A stretch of DNA of 64,000 nt from assembly GCF_003992125.1 (NCBI RefSeq), contig NZ_RQUY01000001.1, forward strand, positions 1-64,000. Reading direction: 5' to 3'. The position numbers and the translations under genes were made by a program. Under the pieces are notes generated by a model. That model was given only the letters and a program-made list of their open reading frames with translations. It was not told where the DNA came from and ran no database searches. This document shows positions 24,367 through 34,150 of this stretch, piece by piece (position 1 is the stretch's first letter; each line of letters begins with the position of its first letter). The stretch is from Veillonella caviae (lineage in GTDB: Bacteria > Bacillota > Negativicutes > Veillonellales > Veillonellaceae).

Positions 24367-24729
24367 ATGGCTGTTTCAGTAAATGAATTAATTGCAAAAC
24401 GTGAAGAATTAGCAGGTCGCAAAAAACAAAAGATCACAATCCAAACCTCATTAGGTGAAGTGGTAGCTAAGAAGCCTACCACTTTTTTATTAACAGAAGC
24501 AATGGGGCTTGAAGAAAACAATGATGCATACTTGGTGTATAACTGTGTCATTGAACCTAATTTAAAGGATAAATCGTTACAAGAAGCCTATGACTGTCAT
24601 GAACCAATGGATATTGTGAACAAGCTATTTGACATTGGTGAAGTGAGAGCGATTTCATCTATTCTTGTGGAATCTGTAGGTGTTGGTAAAAAGCTCGACC
24701 ATGCAATTCTTGAAGAGGTAAAAAAGTAA
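24367..24729 (+). CDS. tail assembly chaperone, zero-frame product (XkdN-like)
   Basis: A 120-residue protein that matches XkdN-like chaperones in size and position between tube and tape measure. It ends KKLDHAILEEVKK at a stop that follows a slippery A-AAA-AAG. A longer -1 frameshift product is expected (see 24367-24911). The shorter form should be the more abundant and coats the tape measure during assembly. Confidence 0.8.
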   Translation: MAVSVNELIAKREELAGRKKQKITIQTSLGEVVAKKPTTFLLTEAMGLEENNDAYLVYNCVIEPNLKDKSLQEAYDCHEPMDIVNKLFDIGEVRAISSILVESVGVGKKLDHAILEEVKK

Positions 24730-24911
24730 TAGAAGAAGACTGGGAGGCGGCTACGGCCGCCTATCTAGTTTTAAAAGGTCATACTTTTGATTACTTTATG
24801 AATTTATCCATGACAGAAAAAATTATGTGTAAGGTCGCCGTGGATAAGGAGCGTCAAGATAAAATCGATATGGTGAGGATGGCTATAGGGGGTGTATTCG
24901 GTGGCAAATGA
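24367..24911 (+). CDS. tail assembly chaperone, -1 frameshift fusion product
   Basis: After a -1 slip at 24720-24726 the reading continues for 61 codons (GTA at 24726 to the TGA at 24909), adding VIEEDWEAATAAYLVLKGHT and a helical tail ending GVFGGK. The total is 181 residues. The extension has a protein-like composition and uses the space before the tape-measure gene, which it overlaps by 11 bp. This mirrors the gpG/gpGT arrangement of lambda-like tails. Confidence 0.75.
24720..24726 (+). promoter_or_regulatory. programmed -1 frameshift site A-AAA-AAG
   Basis: The zero-frame codons are GTA AAA AAG TAA, so the heptamer is in the correct phase for a tandem slip and lies immediately before the zero-frame stop. 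Downstream GC-rich bases GGAGGCGGC...GCCGCC (about 24745-24763) could form a stimulatory hairpin. Confidence 0.8.
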
Positions 24912-27900
24912 AGAACGTTTAGGCATTGAGCTGTATATGGCTGATGGTGGATTTACCAAAGGCATAAAAAAAGCTCAACAAGAAACATCTAGACTGACAC
25001 AAGCTACATCATCCCTTGTTCCCGCTGTTGTATCTGCAGAAAAAGGTCTTGCATCGGCAACAAAATCTATTATAGGTGTTGCAGAAGCTACTAAAAAAAC
25101 AGAAAGTGAACTTGTTAAGCTAAAACGAGCAGGTGATGGTGTGGCTATCACTATCAAAGCAGATGACAAGGCTACATCAAAAGTAAAGCAGGTAAAAGAG
25201 GAATTAAACGGCATAAAGGGTCGAGTATATACTGCTACTGTTAATGTTAAGCAAAATCTGTCGGGGATGGCTAGTGGTGCAGCTAATAAATTAAGCGGTG
25301 CTATGTTTGGTGCTACTGCACAGATGGCAGGCATGGCTGGTATAGGATTTGGTGTATTTGATGCTGTAAAAGGATATGCTGATTTTGAAGAAGAAATGTC
25401 TGCAGTAAAGGCTATTTCAGGCGCAACTGGTGATGAATTTGCAAGACTGAACGAAAAAGCAATTCAAATGGGTGCCGATACTAAATATAGCGCGCTAGAG
25501 TCGGCGCAAGCCTTTAGATACATGGGTATGGCTGGTTGGAAAAGTAGCGAAATGATTGATGGTATAGGCGGTATCATGAGTCTTGCAGCCGCATCCGGTG
25601 AAGATTTAGCCTCTGTATCGGATATTGTTACAGATAGTTTGACTGCCTTTAACTTAAAAGCCAAAGATTCCGCTATGTTTTCTGATGTGTTGGCTGCTGC
25701 AGCCACAAATTCTAATACATCTGTAGCGTTAATGGGGCAAACATTTAAATATGCTGCACCTGTAGCTGGAGCATTAGGGTATAGTGTGCAAGATGTGGCA
25801 CAGGCTGTAGGGCTCATGGCCAATGCTGGTATTAAGGGCTCAGAAGCTGGTACATCTCTACGTGGATTATTAACAAGGTTAGTTAAGCCTACGAAAGAAT
25901 CCGGTGAAGCAATGGATATACTCGGATTGAGTATTACCGATGCCAACGGCAAAATGAAGCCTTTTAACCAAGTTATCAAGGATATTAGGCAAGGCATGAG
26001 TCGATTAACGCCTGAAAGCAAAGCTTCATTGGCGGCCATGTTAGCAGGACAAGAGGGGATGTCTGGCCTATTAGCATTAGTTAACGCTTCCGATAGTGAC
26101 TTTAATAAATTAGCAGATGCTATTGCTAACTCTAATGGCGCAGCTGAACACATGGCATCAATCCGAATGGATAATCTCAAAGGCGATTTAGAACAATTAT
26201 CTGGTGATTGGGATTCATTTACTACTAAAATCATGGGTGGTAGCATTGGCGGATTCCGTGATATTGTACAAGGTGTAGATAATTGGTTTGCTGGATTTTC
26301 TGAAAATGTGGAAAAGAATGGCTTAAATGTGCACTCCATTCTTGATGGCACTACATCCGCTGTTAAAGAGCTTATTAAGCAGACATTAAAAATGGATGGC
26401 TTACCATCTATTCTTTCCGCTGCAGCACTTGCTGTAGGTGGTGTTGGACTGCTCAAGGGTGCCAAGAAAGCAAGAGGATTGTTAGGTAAATGGAAGAATC
26501 ATAATGGTAATAGTCAGGAAAGTGGCATCGGTTATGATTCTACTGGTGAGATGACTGTTAATGCTATGACTGTAACGTTATATGCGTCACAGTTATTACC
26601 TGGTAACGGTGCTAGTATGGGGCCTACTACCGGGCGTGGTAAAGGTGGCGCAGTTGTACAAGGAGCCACTATTGATAGTCCTGTAAAAGGTGCAAAAGGT
26701 GGTAAATGGGGCGGTCGTATTGGCTCTATAGGACGTGGCATTGGTAAAGGTGTAGGCGGTTTAGGGCGTGGCCTTATGAAATTAGGCGGTAAAGCTGCAA
26801 TTCCTGTATCCCTTGCCATGGGGGCGTATGATGTAGCTACCTCCGACAATAAGGGTCAAGCTGTATCTGGATTAGGCGGGAGCCTAGCCGGTGGTCTAGC
26901 TGGTGCTAAATTAGGGGCAATGGGCGGTGCTGCATTAGGTTCCGTCATTCCTGGTGTTGGTACTGCAGTAGGCGGTGCCGTAGGTGGCCTATTAGGAGGT
27001 ATTGGTGGTGCCGTGTTTGGGGAAGAATTAGGTCAACAAATTTATGATGGCATCACTAGCAATCTTGATGGTTTAACCGCATGGTTTGGTGAAACATGGA
27101 ATTCGATTAAAGAATATGCGTCAGATGCAATGGAGGAACTTCCAAGTGTATTCACTGGAGCTTGGCAAGCAGTAGTAGATACTTGTGCACCTATTATAAA
27201 TACATTCGTTGGTATTTATACTCTTGTATGGGATGCAATAGCGACGATTTTTGAACCTGTTGCCCAATGGTTTGATACAACAGTATGGCAACCCACAAAA
27301 GAGTTTGCTAATACCGCAATTACAGCTGTTACTGGATTCTTTAATGGGTTGTGGAGTGATATACAAAGCGTTTGGAGTGGAGTTGCTAATTGGTTCGATG
27401 CTAATGTATGGCAACCCACAAAAGAGTTTGCTAATACCGCAATCAACTCTATAACTGACTTTTTCAGCAATGCATGGGAAAATATAAAATCTGTTTGGAG
27501 CGGGGTTGCTAATTGGTTTGATGCTAATGTATGGGGGCCTCTGAAAAAAACAGCTAGTAGTGTATTTGCTAGCATTGGCAATGCTCTTGGTGCCGCAGAG
27601 CGAAGAGGTGTACAAGTAACAGGTATAGGTGGTACGCATACAAAATCCATAGATGCAAATGCAACAGGTACCAATTATTTTGGTGGAGGCTGGACACAAA
27701 TCAACGAACGAGGTGGCGAGATTGTAGATCTTCCTCAAGGTTCAAGAATTTATCCAGCTGCAACAACTCGAAAGATGATTGCTAACCAATTATCCGAGGG
27801 GGCTAGTGGCGGTAATAGTTATTCCATTAGTGGGAATACTTTTGTTGTTAGAGAAGAAGCCGATATGGACCGCATAGCGCATACTATATTCTCTCTGTTT

Positions 27901-27933
27901 AGAGATGCAGAAGTTAACTATGGGGGCGTATAA
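24901..27933 (+). CDS. tape measure protein
   Basis: About 1010 residues from a GTG seven bases after GGGGGTG. N-terminal coiled coil, then a TP901-type tape-measure core (FEEEMSAVKAISGATGDEFA; ANAGIKGSEAGTSLRGLL), a hydrophobic Gly-rich region (about 600-710) and three 41-residue repeats near residues 790-905 containing WFDANVW. It sets tail length and is probably ejected with the DNA. The preceding frameshift product overlaps its start. Confidence 0.92.
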   Translation: MANEERLGIELYMADGGFTKGIKKAQQETSRLTQATSSLVPAVVSAEKGLASATKSIIGVAEATKKTESELVKLKRAGDGVAITIKADDKATSKVKQVKEELNGIKGRVYTATVNVKQNLSGMASGAANKLSGAMFGATAQMAGMAGIGFGVFDAVKGYADFEEEMSAVKAISGATGDEFARLNEKAIQMGADTKYSALESAQAFRYMGMAGWKSSEMIDGIGGIMSLAAASGEDLASVSDIVTDSLTAFNLKAKDSAMFSDVLAAAATNSNTSVALMGQTFKYAAPVAGALGYSVQDVAQAVGLMANAGIKGSEAGTSLRGLLTRLVKPTKESGEAMDILGLSITDANGKMKPFNQVIKDIRQGMSRLTPESKASLAAMLAGQEGMSGLLALVNASDSDFNKLADAIANSNGAAEHMASIRMDNLKGDLEQLSGDWDSFTTKIMGGSIGGFRDIVQGVDNWFAGFSENVEKNGLNVHSILDGTTSAVKELIKQTLKMDGLPSILSAAALAVGGVGLLKGAKKARGLLGKWKNHNGNSQESGIGYDSTGEMTVNAMTVTLYASQLLPGNGASMGPTTGRGKGGAVVQGATIDSPVKGAKGGKWGGRIGSIGRGIGKGVGGLGRGLMKLGGKAAIPVSLAMGAYDVATSDNKGQAVSGLGGSLAGGLAGAKLGAMGGAALGSVIPGVGTAVGGAVGGLLGGIGGAVFGEELGQQIYDGITSNLDGLTAWFGETWNSIKEYASDAMEELPSVFTGAWQAVVDTCAPIINTFVGIYTLVWDAIATIFEPVAQWFDTTVWQPTKEFANTAITAVTGFFNGLWSDIQSVWSGVANWFDANVWQPTKEFANTAINSITDFFSNAWENIKSVWSGVANWFDANVWGPLKKTASSVFASIGNALGAAERRGVQVTGIGGTHTKSIDANATGTNYFGGGWTQINERGGEIVDLPQGSRIYPAATTRKMIANQLSEGASGGNSYSISGNTFVVREEADMDRIAHTIFSLFRDAEVNYGGV
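27283..27552 (+). repeat. 123-bp repeats in the tape measure gene
   Basis: The sequence GTATGGCAACCCACAAAAGA and following bases (38 bp in all) occurs identically at 27283 and 27406; a third, more diverged unit begins at 27529. The period is 123 bp or 41 residues. Confidence 0.8.
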
Positions 27934-27935
27934 AA

Positions 27936-28640
27936 ATGTCTAAATTTGTTAGTGGGTTAGGGCGTGCATTGTCGTTGTTGTCTAATGTTTTAGGGAATAC
28001 ACGAGAGCATCCTACCATCATTATTTCGCAAGGTGATGAACGCATCGTATTACCTGTTACCCCAAGTCAGTATAATGTGGGGATTGAACAAGGTAATACA
28101 TCTGTTACTATCACACAAATCGGCGAAGCTCTTTTATTTGGTAATCCCCAATTGACTACCTTGTCATTTGATGGATTATTACCAGCAAAGGATTATTCTT
28201 TTATTGTTGGCGATAAAAGAAAGCCGATTGAATTAATTTCTATCATTCAAAAATGGATGCAGTCTAAGCAGCCTGTTAGGGTCATCATATCTGATGGCCC
28301 TATTAATCTTATGATGGCCATTATGTCGTTTCCATATAAGAAGCATGATAATACAGGTGATATATATTACTCCTTATTTTTCAAAGAATATAAAGACCTT
28401 AACACGTCTTCTGTTATTGATTATACAAAGTCGATTGATGCAGCAACGGGGTTAAAAGATAGACCTAATATAAATACAAAGCCAACGACGGCTACATTAT
28501 TTAATCGTGGTTCTGATATATTAGATGCAGCCAAAAAAGCATATGGAAATTATCGTCATTATGAGCGGATTATTCAGTCGAATGACCTCAAGAATTTAGC
28601 TATTAACAATTTAAGTGAATTGCGGAGGTTAAAGGTATGA
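27936..28640 (+). CDS. XkdP-like tail protein
   Basis: A 234-residue protein with a beta-rich core (LPVTPSQYNVGIEQGNTSVT; FDGLLPAKDYSFI) that resembles the XkdP family between tape measure and hub. The usual C-terminal LysM is not obvious. It overlaps the next gene by 4 bp. Confidence 0.75.
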   Translation: MSKFVSGLGRALSLLSNVLGNTREHPTIIISQGDERIVLPVTPSQYNVGIEQGNTSVTITQIGEALLFGNPQLTTLSFDGLLPAKDYSFIVGDKRKPIELISIIQKWMQSKQPVRVIISDGPINLMMAIMSFPYKKHDNTGDIYYSLFFKEYKDLNTSSVIDYTKSIDAATGLKDRPNINTKPTTATLFNRGSDILDAAKKAYGNYRHYERIIQSNDLKNLAINNLSELRRLKV

Positions 28641-29659
28641 TAATTAAACATATGGGTACTAAGACTGTTAAAGACGAACAAACAGGAGAAGACAAGCAAA
28701 TATCAGTTGAAATTGATATATCGCACCTTGTTAATAAATCAGAATGGTCCGGGTCGCGTTTTCAAGCTGCTAGAAAGTTGAAATTTACATATACACAAGA
28801 ACCACGAGATCCTAATTGGCCTATTTATGTTGTGGGCATTGGCGAAACTGTGAAAGGGTATTCAGAAGATGGTATTTTACAATTTATGGGTAACGTATAT
28901 GCCGTTGAGCGTAAGACATCAGCCTCTACTATTGATGTAACATGCTACGACAATATGTTTATTCTTTCCAAGTCTAAGACGACACGTAAATTCACTAATA
29001 TGACAGCAGAAGATATAACTAAATCAGTATGTGCAGAAATGGGCATTAAGGTTGGTAATTTAGCAGAGACAAAAGAAAAAATAACATTTATTGCTAATGA
29101 AAAATCAGGCTATCAAATCATTGTCATGGCATATACAGAAGCGGCAAAAAAAACAGGGAAGAAATATCAATCCATCATGAACGGTGATGAAGTATGCATC
29201 ATTGAAAAAGGTTCGTTAATTGAAGGGCTTGTTATAGATCAATACAGAAATATTACAGACTCATCTTTTAAAGAATCCATTGAAAACATGATTAATAAGG
29301 TCATGATAGTAGATGATAAAGGCAATTTGATACGCTATGAATCTAATGACGAGCATATCAAAAAGTATTCGATGATACAGGCCGTATACAAGGAAGGAAA
29401 AAACAAGAATACGCAAGAAGAGGTTAAGAATATATTCAAAGGACCAGAACGAACTGGTGTTGTTGATTGCTTAGGTGATTATAAGGCATTATCTTCATAC
29501 TCTGTTGAAATTAGAGATATAATTACTCAATTATCTGGTAAATTTTGGATAAAATCTGATACACATGCTTTCAAAGATGGTCAACATACGATGAAGCTAG
29601 AAATTGAGTTTGAAAACCTCATGACAAAAGAAACTGTTGAAAAAAATCAAGAAAGATAG
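28637..29659 (+). CDS. XkdQ-like baseplate hub protein
   Basis: A 340-residue protein (DISHLVNKSEWSGSRFQAAR; FMGNVYAVERKTSASTIDVT; SKSKTTRKFTNMTAEDITKS) with the pattern of gpD/XkdQ hub proteins on which the central spike and wedges assemble. It overlaps the gene before it by 4 bp. Confidence 0.82.
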   Translation: MIIKHMGTKTVKDEQTGEDKQISVEIDISHLVNKSEWSGSRFQAARKLKFTYTQEPRDPNWPIYVVGIGETVKGYSEDGILQFMGNVYAVERKTSASTIDVTCYDNMFILSKSKTTRKFTNMTAEDITKSVCAEMGIKVGNLAETKEKITFIANEKSGYQIIVMAYTEAAKKTGKKYQSIMNGDEVCIIEKGSLIEGLVIDQYRNITDSSFKESIENMINKVMIVDDKGNLIRYESNDEHIKKYSMIQAVYKEGKNKNTQEEVKNIFKGPERTGVVDCLGDYKALSSYSVEIRDIITQLSGKFWIKSDTHAFKDGQHTMKLEIEFENLMTKETVEKNQER

Positions 29660-29670
29660 GGGGAGATATA

Positions 29671-30096
29671 ATGTCAATGAAAGATATACCTAGTGCAGAA
29701 CACAGCATGGCAGCCTTAGTTCATACGATTCATACTATATCCAAAGATGAACGTCCTATGGGGCTTCGTATTGGTGTAGTAACATCACCCCTCCCTAATT
29801 TAGTAATACATGTGGATAACATCGATATTACCAATGAACAAATCTACCTTAACGATTATTGGAAACCTGGTCACTATCGAGAGGCGAAGGGACATATTAT
29901 ATCTGAAACGCAACCCAGAGCTGGTGGTGGTGGCTATGCTGAATATGCCAGCCATACTCATGATATCCATAATGATTATACAGACACCATTATTATGACC
30001 GATACGCTCCGAGTTGGTGATGAGGTGACCGTTGAGCCTATTTATCGGCAAAATGAACAACTCTATTACATCGGTCAAAAGGTGGTGAAATTATGA
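29671..30096 (+). CDS. XkdR/DUF2577-like baseplate protein
   Basis: A 141-residue protein with MGLRIGVVTSPLPNLVIHVD and DTLRVGDEVTVEPIYRQNEQ, typical of DUF2577 proteins of PBSX-type baseplates. GGGGGAG precedes the start. It overlaps the next gene by 4 bp. Confidence 0.8.
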   Translation: MSMKDIPSAEHSMAALVHTIHTISKDERPMGLRIGVVTSPLPNLVIHVDNIDITNEQIYLNDYWKPGHYREAKGHIISETQPRAGGGGYAEYASHTHDIHNDYTDTIIMTDTLRVGDEVTVEPIYRQNEQLYYIGQKVVKL

Positions 30097-30518
30097 GTGA
30101 TGAATTTCCATTTGTAACCATTTCTAGCACGGTTGATGATAGTATTCAAGCATTACCTTTATTCCGTGAGTATGATTGGGATTTTGATTCTGATACATTT
30201 GTATTTCACAATGGACAGCGTACCGAGCTAATAGGGGATGAAGCGTTGAAAGTTTGGATATATAAAGCGTTAAGAACTGAACGGAATCAATTTTTAGCAT
30301 ATTCGTCTAGGTATGGTATTGAATTGAAGCCATTTATTGGTAAGGTAATGGGGATAAATGAACGGTATAGCGAATTAAAACGAGTTATAACTGAATGCAT
30401 TATGGTCAACCCTTATATTCGGTCGATAGATAGTATTGATTTTGAGTCAAATGGAGATAAAGTTAATTGTCGTATTGAATTAAGCACTATATATGGGGGG
30501 ATAAATATTAATGTTTAG
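30093..30518 (+). CDS. XkdS/DUF2634-like baseplate wedge protein
   Basis: A 141-residue protein. The core YDWDFDSDTFVFHNGQRTEL, KVWIYKALRTERNQFLAYSS and YGIELKPFIG match DUF2634 (gp25-like). It overlaps both neighbours, as expected in a tightly packed baseplate operon. Confidence 0.85.
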   Translation: MSDEFPFVTISSTVDDSIQALPLFREYDWDFDSDTFVFHNGQRTELIGDEALKVWIYKALRTERNQFLAYSSRYGIELKPFIGKVMGINERYSELKRVITECIMVNPYIRSIDSIDFESNGDKVNCRIELSTIYGGININV

Positions 30519-31548
30519 AATAGTAAACTCTGATGAGATATTGCAAAGCCTCCAATCACAAAGTAACTCACAAATGAGTAAATTTGAAGGTACATTCGAG
30601 TATGATATATTCTCGTCCAATGCTATTGAATTCATGAAAACATACGTTGAGCTTGGCGAATTATACAAAGTAGCTTTTGCAGATACATCTTATGGTGATT
30701 TTCTAACAGCACGAGCCAAAGAAGCTGGCATTATCCGTAAAGAAGCGACAAAGGCACACGGTACTGCTATCGTAAAAGGTAAAGGGGTACTCCCTAAAGG
30801 GAGCCAATTTGCGACTGTCGATGGCGTTTTGTTTGAAACGGTACAGCAGTACTCCGTAAATGGATCATTGCGAGTTGATATACAGGCCGTTGAAAGTGGG
30901 CCAGCTGGAAATGTAGGACCTAATACTATTACCTCGATACCTATGTCGATACCTGGAATTATCAGTATTAGTAATGATGTGAATACTACCGATGGTTTTA
31001 ATAAAGAATCTGATGAAGCATTACGAAAACGATATTTGTTACATGTGAGAACACCTGGAACTAGTGGCAATAAATTTCATTACTATGAATGGGCAATGTC
31101 TGTGCCTGGCGTTGGTGCTGCCAAAGTAATTCCTGTGTGGGATGGGCCGGGTACGGTAAAGATCGTCATTGTTAATAGCGAATTCAAAACAGCTTCTAAT
31201 GAATTGGTTGGAAAGGTTAAAAATTACATTGAAAGTGTTCGACCTATGGGGGCCATGGTAACTGTTGTAAGTGCAACTATTAAATTGATTAATATCAAGG
31301 CATATATCGAGGGTTCACAATTTGATATTGCGTTATTCAAACGATTAGTACATACATATTTCCTTGAATTAGAGCAGGCAGTCATTGCAAATGATAGCTC
31401 TGTGCGATTATCGCTTGCAAAAATCGGTAGTTTGTTGCTCGATGCGGGTGCTGTTGATTATAGAAATTTAACGCTTAATGATAAAAATGAAAGTATAGCA
31501 CTTGAGGCTGATTCACTTCCAACATTAGGTGAGGTGATTCAACTATGA
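30511..31548 (+). CDS. baseplate J-like protein (XkdT)
   Basis: A 345-residue protein with FADTSYGDFLTARAKEAGI, ESGPAGNVGPNTITSIP and PGTSGNKFHYYEWAMSVPGV, the core of the baseplate J family (gp47-like wedge). It overlaps its neighbours by 8 and 4 bp. Confidence 0.92.
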   Translation: MFRIVNSDEILQSLQSQSNSQMSKFEGTFEYDIFSSNAIEFMKTYVELGELYKVAFADTSYGDFLTARAKEAGIIRKEATKAHGTAIVKGKGVLPKGSQFATVDGVLFETVQQYSVNGSLRVDIQAVESGPAGNVGPNTITSIPMSIPGIISISNDVNTTDGFNKESDEALRKRYLLHVRTPGTSGNKFHYYEWAMSVPGVGAAKVIPVWDGPGTVKIVIVNSEFKTASNELVGKVKNYIESVRPMGAMVTVVSATIKLINIKAYIEGSQFDIALFKRLVHTYFLELEQAVIANDSSVRLSLAKIGSLLLDAGAVDYRNLTLNDKNESIALEADSLPTLGEVIQL

Positions 31549-32183
31549 ATTTTAATCTGTTAAGAACGCAAAAAGTCGATGTACTACGATATTTGCCAAA
31601 ATTCTTGGCGAATGATACTACTTTTAAAGTTAGCCAAGATTCATTAAGCGAAGAGCATGAAAAATTACGTTTACTCATTATAGATTTGTGTCGGCAGATG
31701 TTTGTTGAAAGCGCTACATGGGGGCTTGATGATTGGGAACGTGTATATGGAATTACTCACAATTCCAATGCAACAGATGAAGAGCGTCGAAATATGCTTT
31801 TAATTAAAATGCAAGGGACTGCTACCATTTCTATCGCAAAGCTTAACGAGCTAGTCAATTTAGTTACTCCATCTAAGGATGTTATTGTTTTAGAAAATAC
31901 AAAGCCAAATCAATTTAAGGTGCTAGTAAATACGCCTGTTTCAGTAAAAGATATTCGGGAAGTAGTAGAATTATACAAACCTGCCCACCTTGCTTACTTG
32001 GTGGCACATCAGTTTACGTGTCAATCGGCAGTAAATATATTAGGCGCTGTTAAGATTGCTAGATGTATCAGTATTAAACAGGCTGAAAATGATGGCATAA
32101 TCAGAACTAAATTGCCAAATATATCTACAATTGGGGCTGTTTCAACATTACATACATTACATATTAATCAGGAGGATCTATGA
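31545..32183 (+). CDS. XkdU/DUF2313-like baseplate protein
   Basis: A 212-residue protein with DLCRQMFVESATWGLDDWER and DEERRNMLLIKMQGTATIS, the signature of DUF2313/YmfQ proteins found between baseplate J and tail fibre genes. It overlaps the fibre gene by 4 bp. Confidence 0.85.
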   Translation: MNFNLLRTQKVDVLRYLPKFLANDTTFKVSQDSLSEEHEKLRLLIIDLCRQMFVESATWGLDDWERVYGITHNSNATDEERRNMLLIKMQGTATISIAKLNELVNLVTPSKDVIVLENTKPNQFKVLVNTPVSVKDIREVVELYKPAHLAYLVAHQFTCQSAVNILGAVKIARCISIKQAENDGIIRTKLPNISTIGAVSTLHTLHINQEDL

Positions 32184-34132
32184 GCGAATACGGAGCTATT
32201 ACACCTACTATAAATGGGCTAACAATGATTACAGAATCTGTGGTGAAAAAGAAACCTATTGTATTTACTAAAATAGCCATTGGAGATGGTGCACTTACTA
32301 ACCAAAATATAGAAACGTTAACAGCGTTAATTCGTCAAAAGCAAGAGGCCCCAATTCATATCGTGACTGATAAAGGTGCAGGACTTGCTGATGTATCGGC
32401 TGTTATCACAAATGCAGGACTATCAACAGGATATTATGCACGAGAACTAGGTGTGTTTGCGAAAGTAGGGGATACGGGGCAAGAAAAATTATTTGCCTAC
32501 ACCAATGCGGGTGCAAATGCTAGCTATTCACCTGCAGATGGATCGTTAGACGAAAAATTAATTACCGTAACATTTAAAATTGGTACTGGTGCCACTTTAA
32601 AAGTAGCATTAGATAGTCAAGTATATTTAACACTTGGAAACTTAGAAGAGCATAACACCTCAAGAAGTGCACATGCTGATATTAGGGCAAAAATCACTAG
32701 TGATATTAATGCGCATAACAGCTCAGGTACATCACATGCTGATATTAGGGCAAAAATTACTAGTGATATTAATGCGCATAACAGCTCAGGTACATCACAT
32801 GCTGATATTAGGGCAAAAATTACTAGTGATATTAATGCGCATAACAGCTCAGGTACATCACATGCTGATATTAGGGCAAAAATTACTAGTGATATTAATG
32901 CGCATAACAGCTCAAATAGTGCACATGCTGATATCCGCAGAATGTTTAATAACTATTTACCATTAACAGGCGGTACAGTAAGTGGAAGAACACATATTGA
33001 TTCAATGCTGAGTGTGGGGCAATCGAGTGAACAGGCTAGTAATATTCGTGTAGATGGTGCTGCCGGTAATGCGTATATAGCCTTATTAAACTATAATAAC
33101 GTAGGTAATCTTTTAATTGATGGGTATTTTAACAACCCTGAGACAGCTGTGATAGATGTTACGAACCGTAGTATAAACGGAACAGTTCGGTATCGGTCGA
33201 CATTAATGGATGGAGATGGTAACGCTAAGTTTGCTAATGACGTATATGCCAATAATAAATTATTGGCAACAAAAGAGTACGTTGATGGCAAAAAATGGAG
33301 CTCAACAAGTATTACCGATGGTGCTATAACACCGACTAAATTAGATAGAGCCTATTTGCCATTAACAGGCGGTACAATAACAGGTCGATTGCACGTAAAT
33401 GACCTTGTTAGCACAGGTAGCGATACTATGCAATTCAGCAATTTCATTCAAACGAGTTTGGCCGGTAAAGCGTATCTTACAACAGGTAAAAATAATTCGG
33501 ATAACTGGTTTAACGTCGACGGGTATTTCAACAATCCAGAGCAATCAAATATTGGTGTGTTGAAACGCAATGCAAATGGAGACGTTATCGCAAGAGCGTA
33601 TTTATTGCATAACGACAACAAAACATACTTTCCTAACGAGGTATATGCAAATAATAAATTGCTAGCCACCAAGGAGTACGTGGATACCAAGGGGACTAAT
33701 GACTTGAATGTGCACAATACATCTAGTAGTGCACATAAGCCAATTCTTGATGCGATAAAAGCAATTACGGGAACTAGCGCATTTAATACGGCACCTAGCA
33801 AAAAACTAACAGAAATTATAACATTGCTAGGTCAGGGTGGAATTGTTAGCTCAAAATTGGATGCTGCAGCAGGTTTTGTGAAATTTGCAAATGGATTTAC
33901 CATTCAATGGGGAAAAACTCCAAGCACACAGACATCTAGTGTTATTGCAGGTAGAAACAATAAGTTCACATTGGATTTACCAATTAGATATGCAACACCT
34001 TTTATATCCATCGCAATTGATTTTGGCGATGGAGCTGTTGGGGTATCAACAACACTTACGAACACGCAAGTAAATGCTTTTGCAAACCAAACTACCTTAT
34101 ATTGGAGTTATATTGCAGTTGGCATTGCTTAG
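32180..34132 (+). CDS. tail fibre protein with internal repeats
   Basis: A 650-residue protein. Residues 1-150 resemble the DUF3751-type N-terminus that docks to the baseplate (GAITPTINGLTMITESVVKK). Next comes an array of 21-residue repeats (HNSSGTSHADIRAKITSDIN). Then two homologous modules of about 130 residues each start YLPLTGGT and end NNKLLATKEYVD. The C-terminal tip is a beta domain (FKFANGFTIQWGKTP-like). It is the likely receptor-binding fibre and host-range determinant. Confidence 0.85.
   Translation: MSEYGAITPTINGLTMITESVVKKKPIVFTKIAIGDGALTNQNIETLTALIRQKQEAPIHIVTDKGAGLADVSAVITNAGLSTGYYARELGVFAKVGDTGQEKLFAYTNAGANASYSPADGSLDEKLITVTFKIGTGATLKVALDSQVYLTLGNLEEHNTSRSAHADIRAKITSDINAHNSSGTSHADIRAKITSDINAHNSSGTSHADIRAKITSDINAHNSSGTSHADIRAKITSDINAHNSSNSAHADIRRMFNNYLPLTGGTVSGRTHIDSMLSVGQSSEQASNIRVDGAAGNAYIALLNYNNVGNLLIDGYFNNPETAVIDVTNRSINGTVRYRSTLMDGDGNAKFANDVYANNKLLATKEYVDGKKWSSTSITDGAITPTKLDRAYLPLTGGTITGRLHVNDLVSTGSDTMQFSNFIQTSLAGKAYLTTGKNNSDNWFNVDGYFNNPEQSNIGVLKRNANGDVIARAYLLHNDNKTYFPNEVYANNKLLATKEYVDTKGTNDLNVHNTSSSAHKPILDAIKAITGTSAFNTAPSKKLTEIITLLGQGGIVSSKLDAAAGFVKFANGFTIQWGKTPSTQTSSVIAGRNNKFTLDLPIRYATPFISIAIDFGDGAVGVSTTLTNTQVNAFANQTTLYWSYIAVGIA
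32651..32940 (+). repeat. 63-bp tandem repeats in the tail fibre gene
   Basis: Units start at 32651, 32714, 32777 and 32840, with a partial unit at 32903. The units at 32714, 32777 and 32840 are identical over 63 bp. Each encodes 21 residues in frame, so copy-number change would keep the fibre gene open. Confidence 0.92.
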
Positions 34133-34150
34133 GTTGAAAGGATTAATAAT

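Noticed and set aside
25464-26465. 333-codon open frame antisense to the tape measure gene
   Set aside because: It lies wholly opposite a well-supported gene, has no ribosome site and a Ser/Pro/Ala-rich chance composition.
32651-32966. Repeats as a CRISPR array, and an alternative repeated plus-strand frame
   Set aside because: Units are contiguous with no unique spacers and encode the fibre repeat in frame; the other frame is only a by-product of the repeat.
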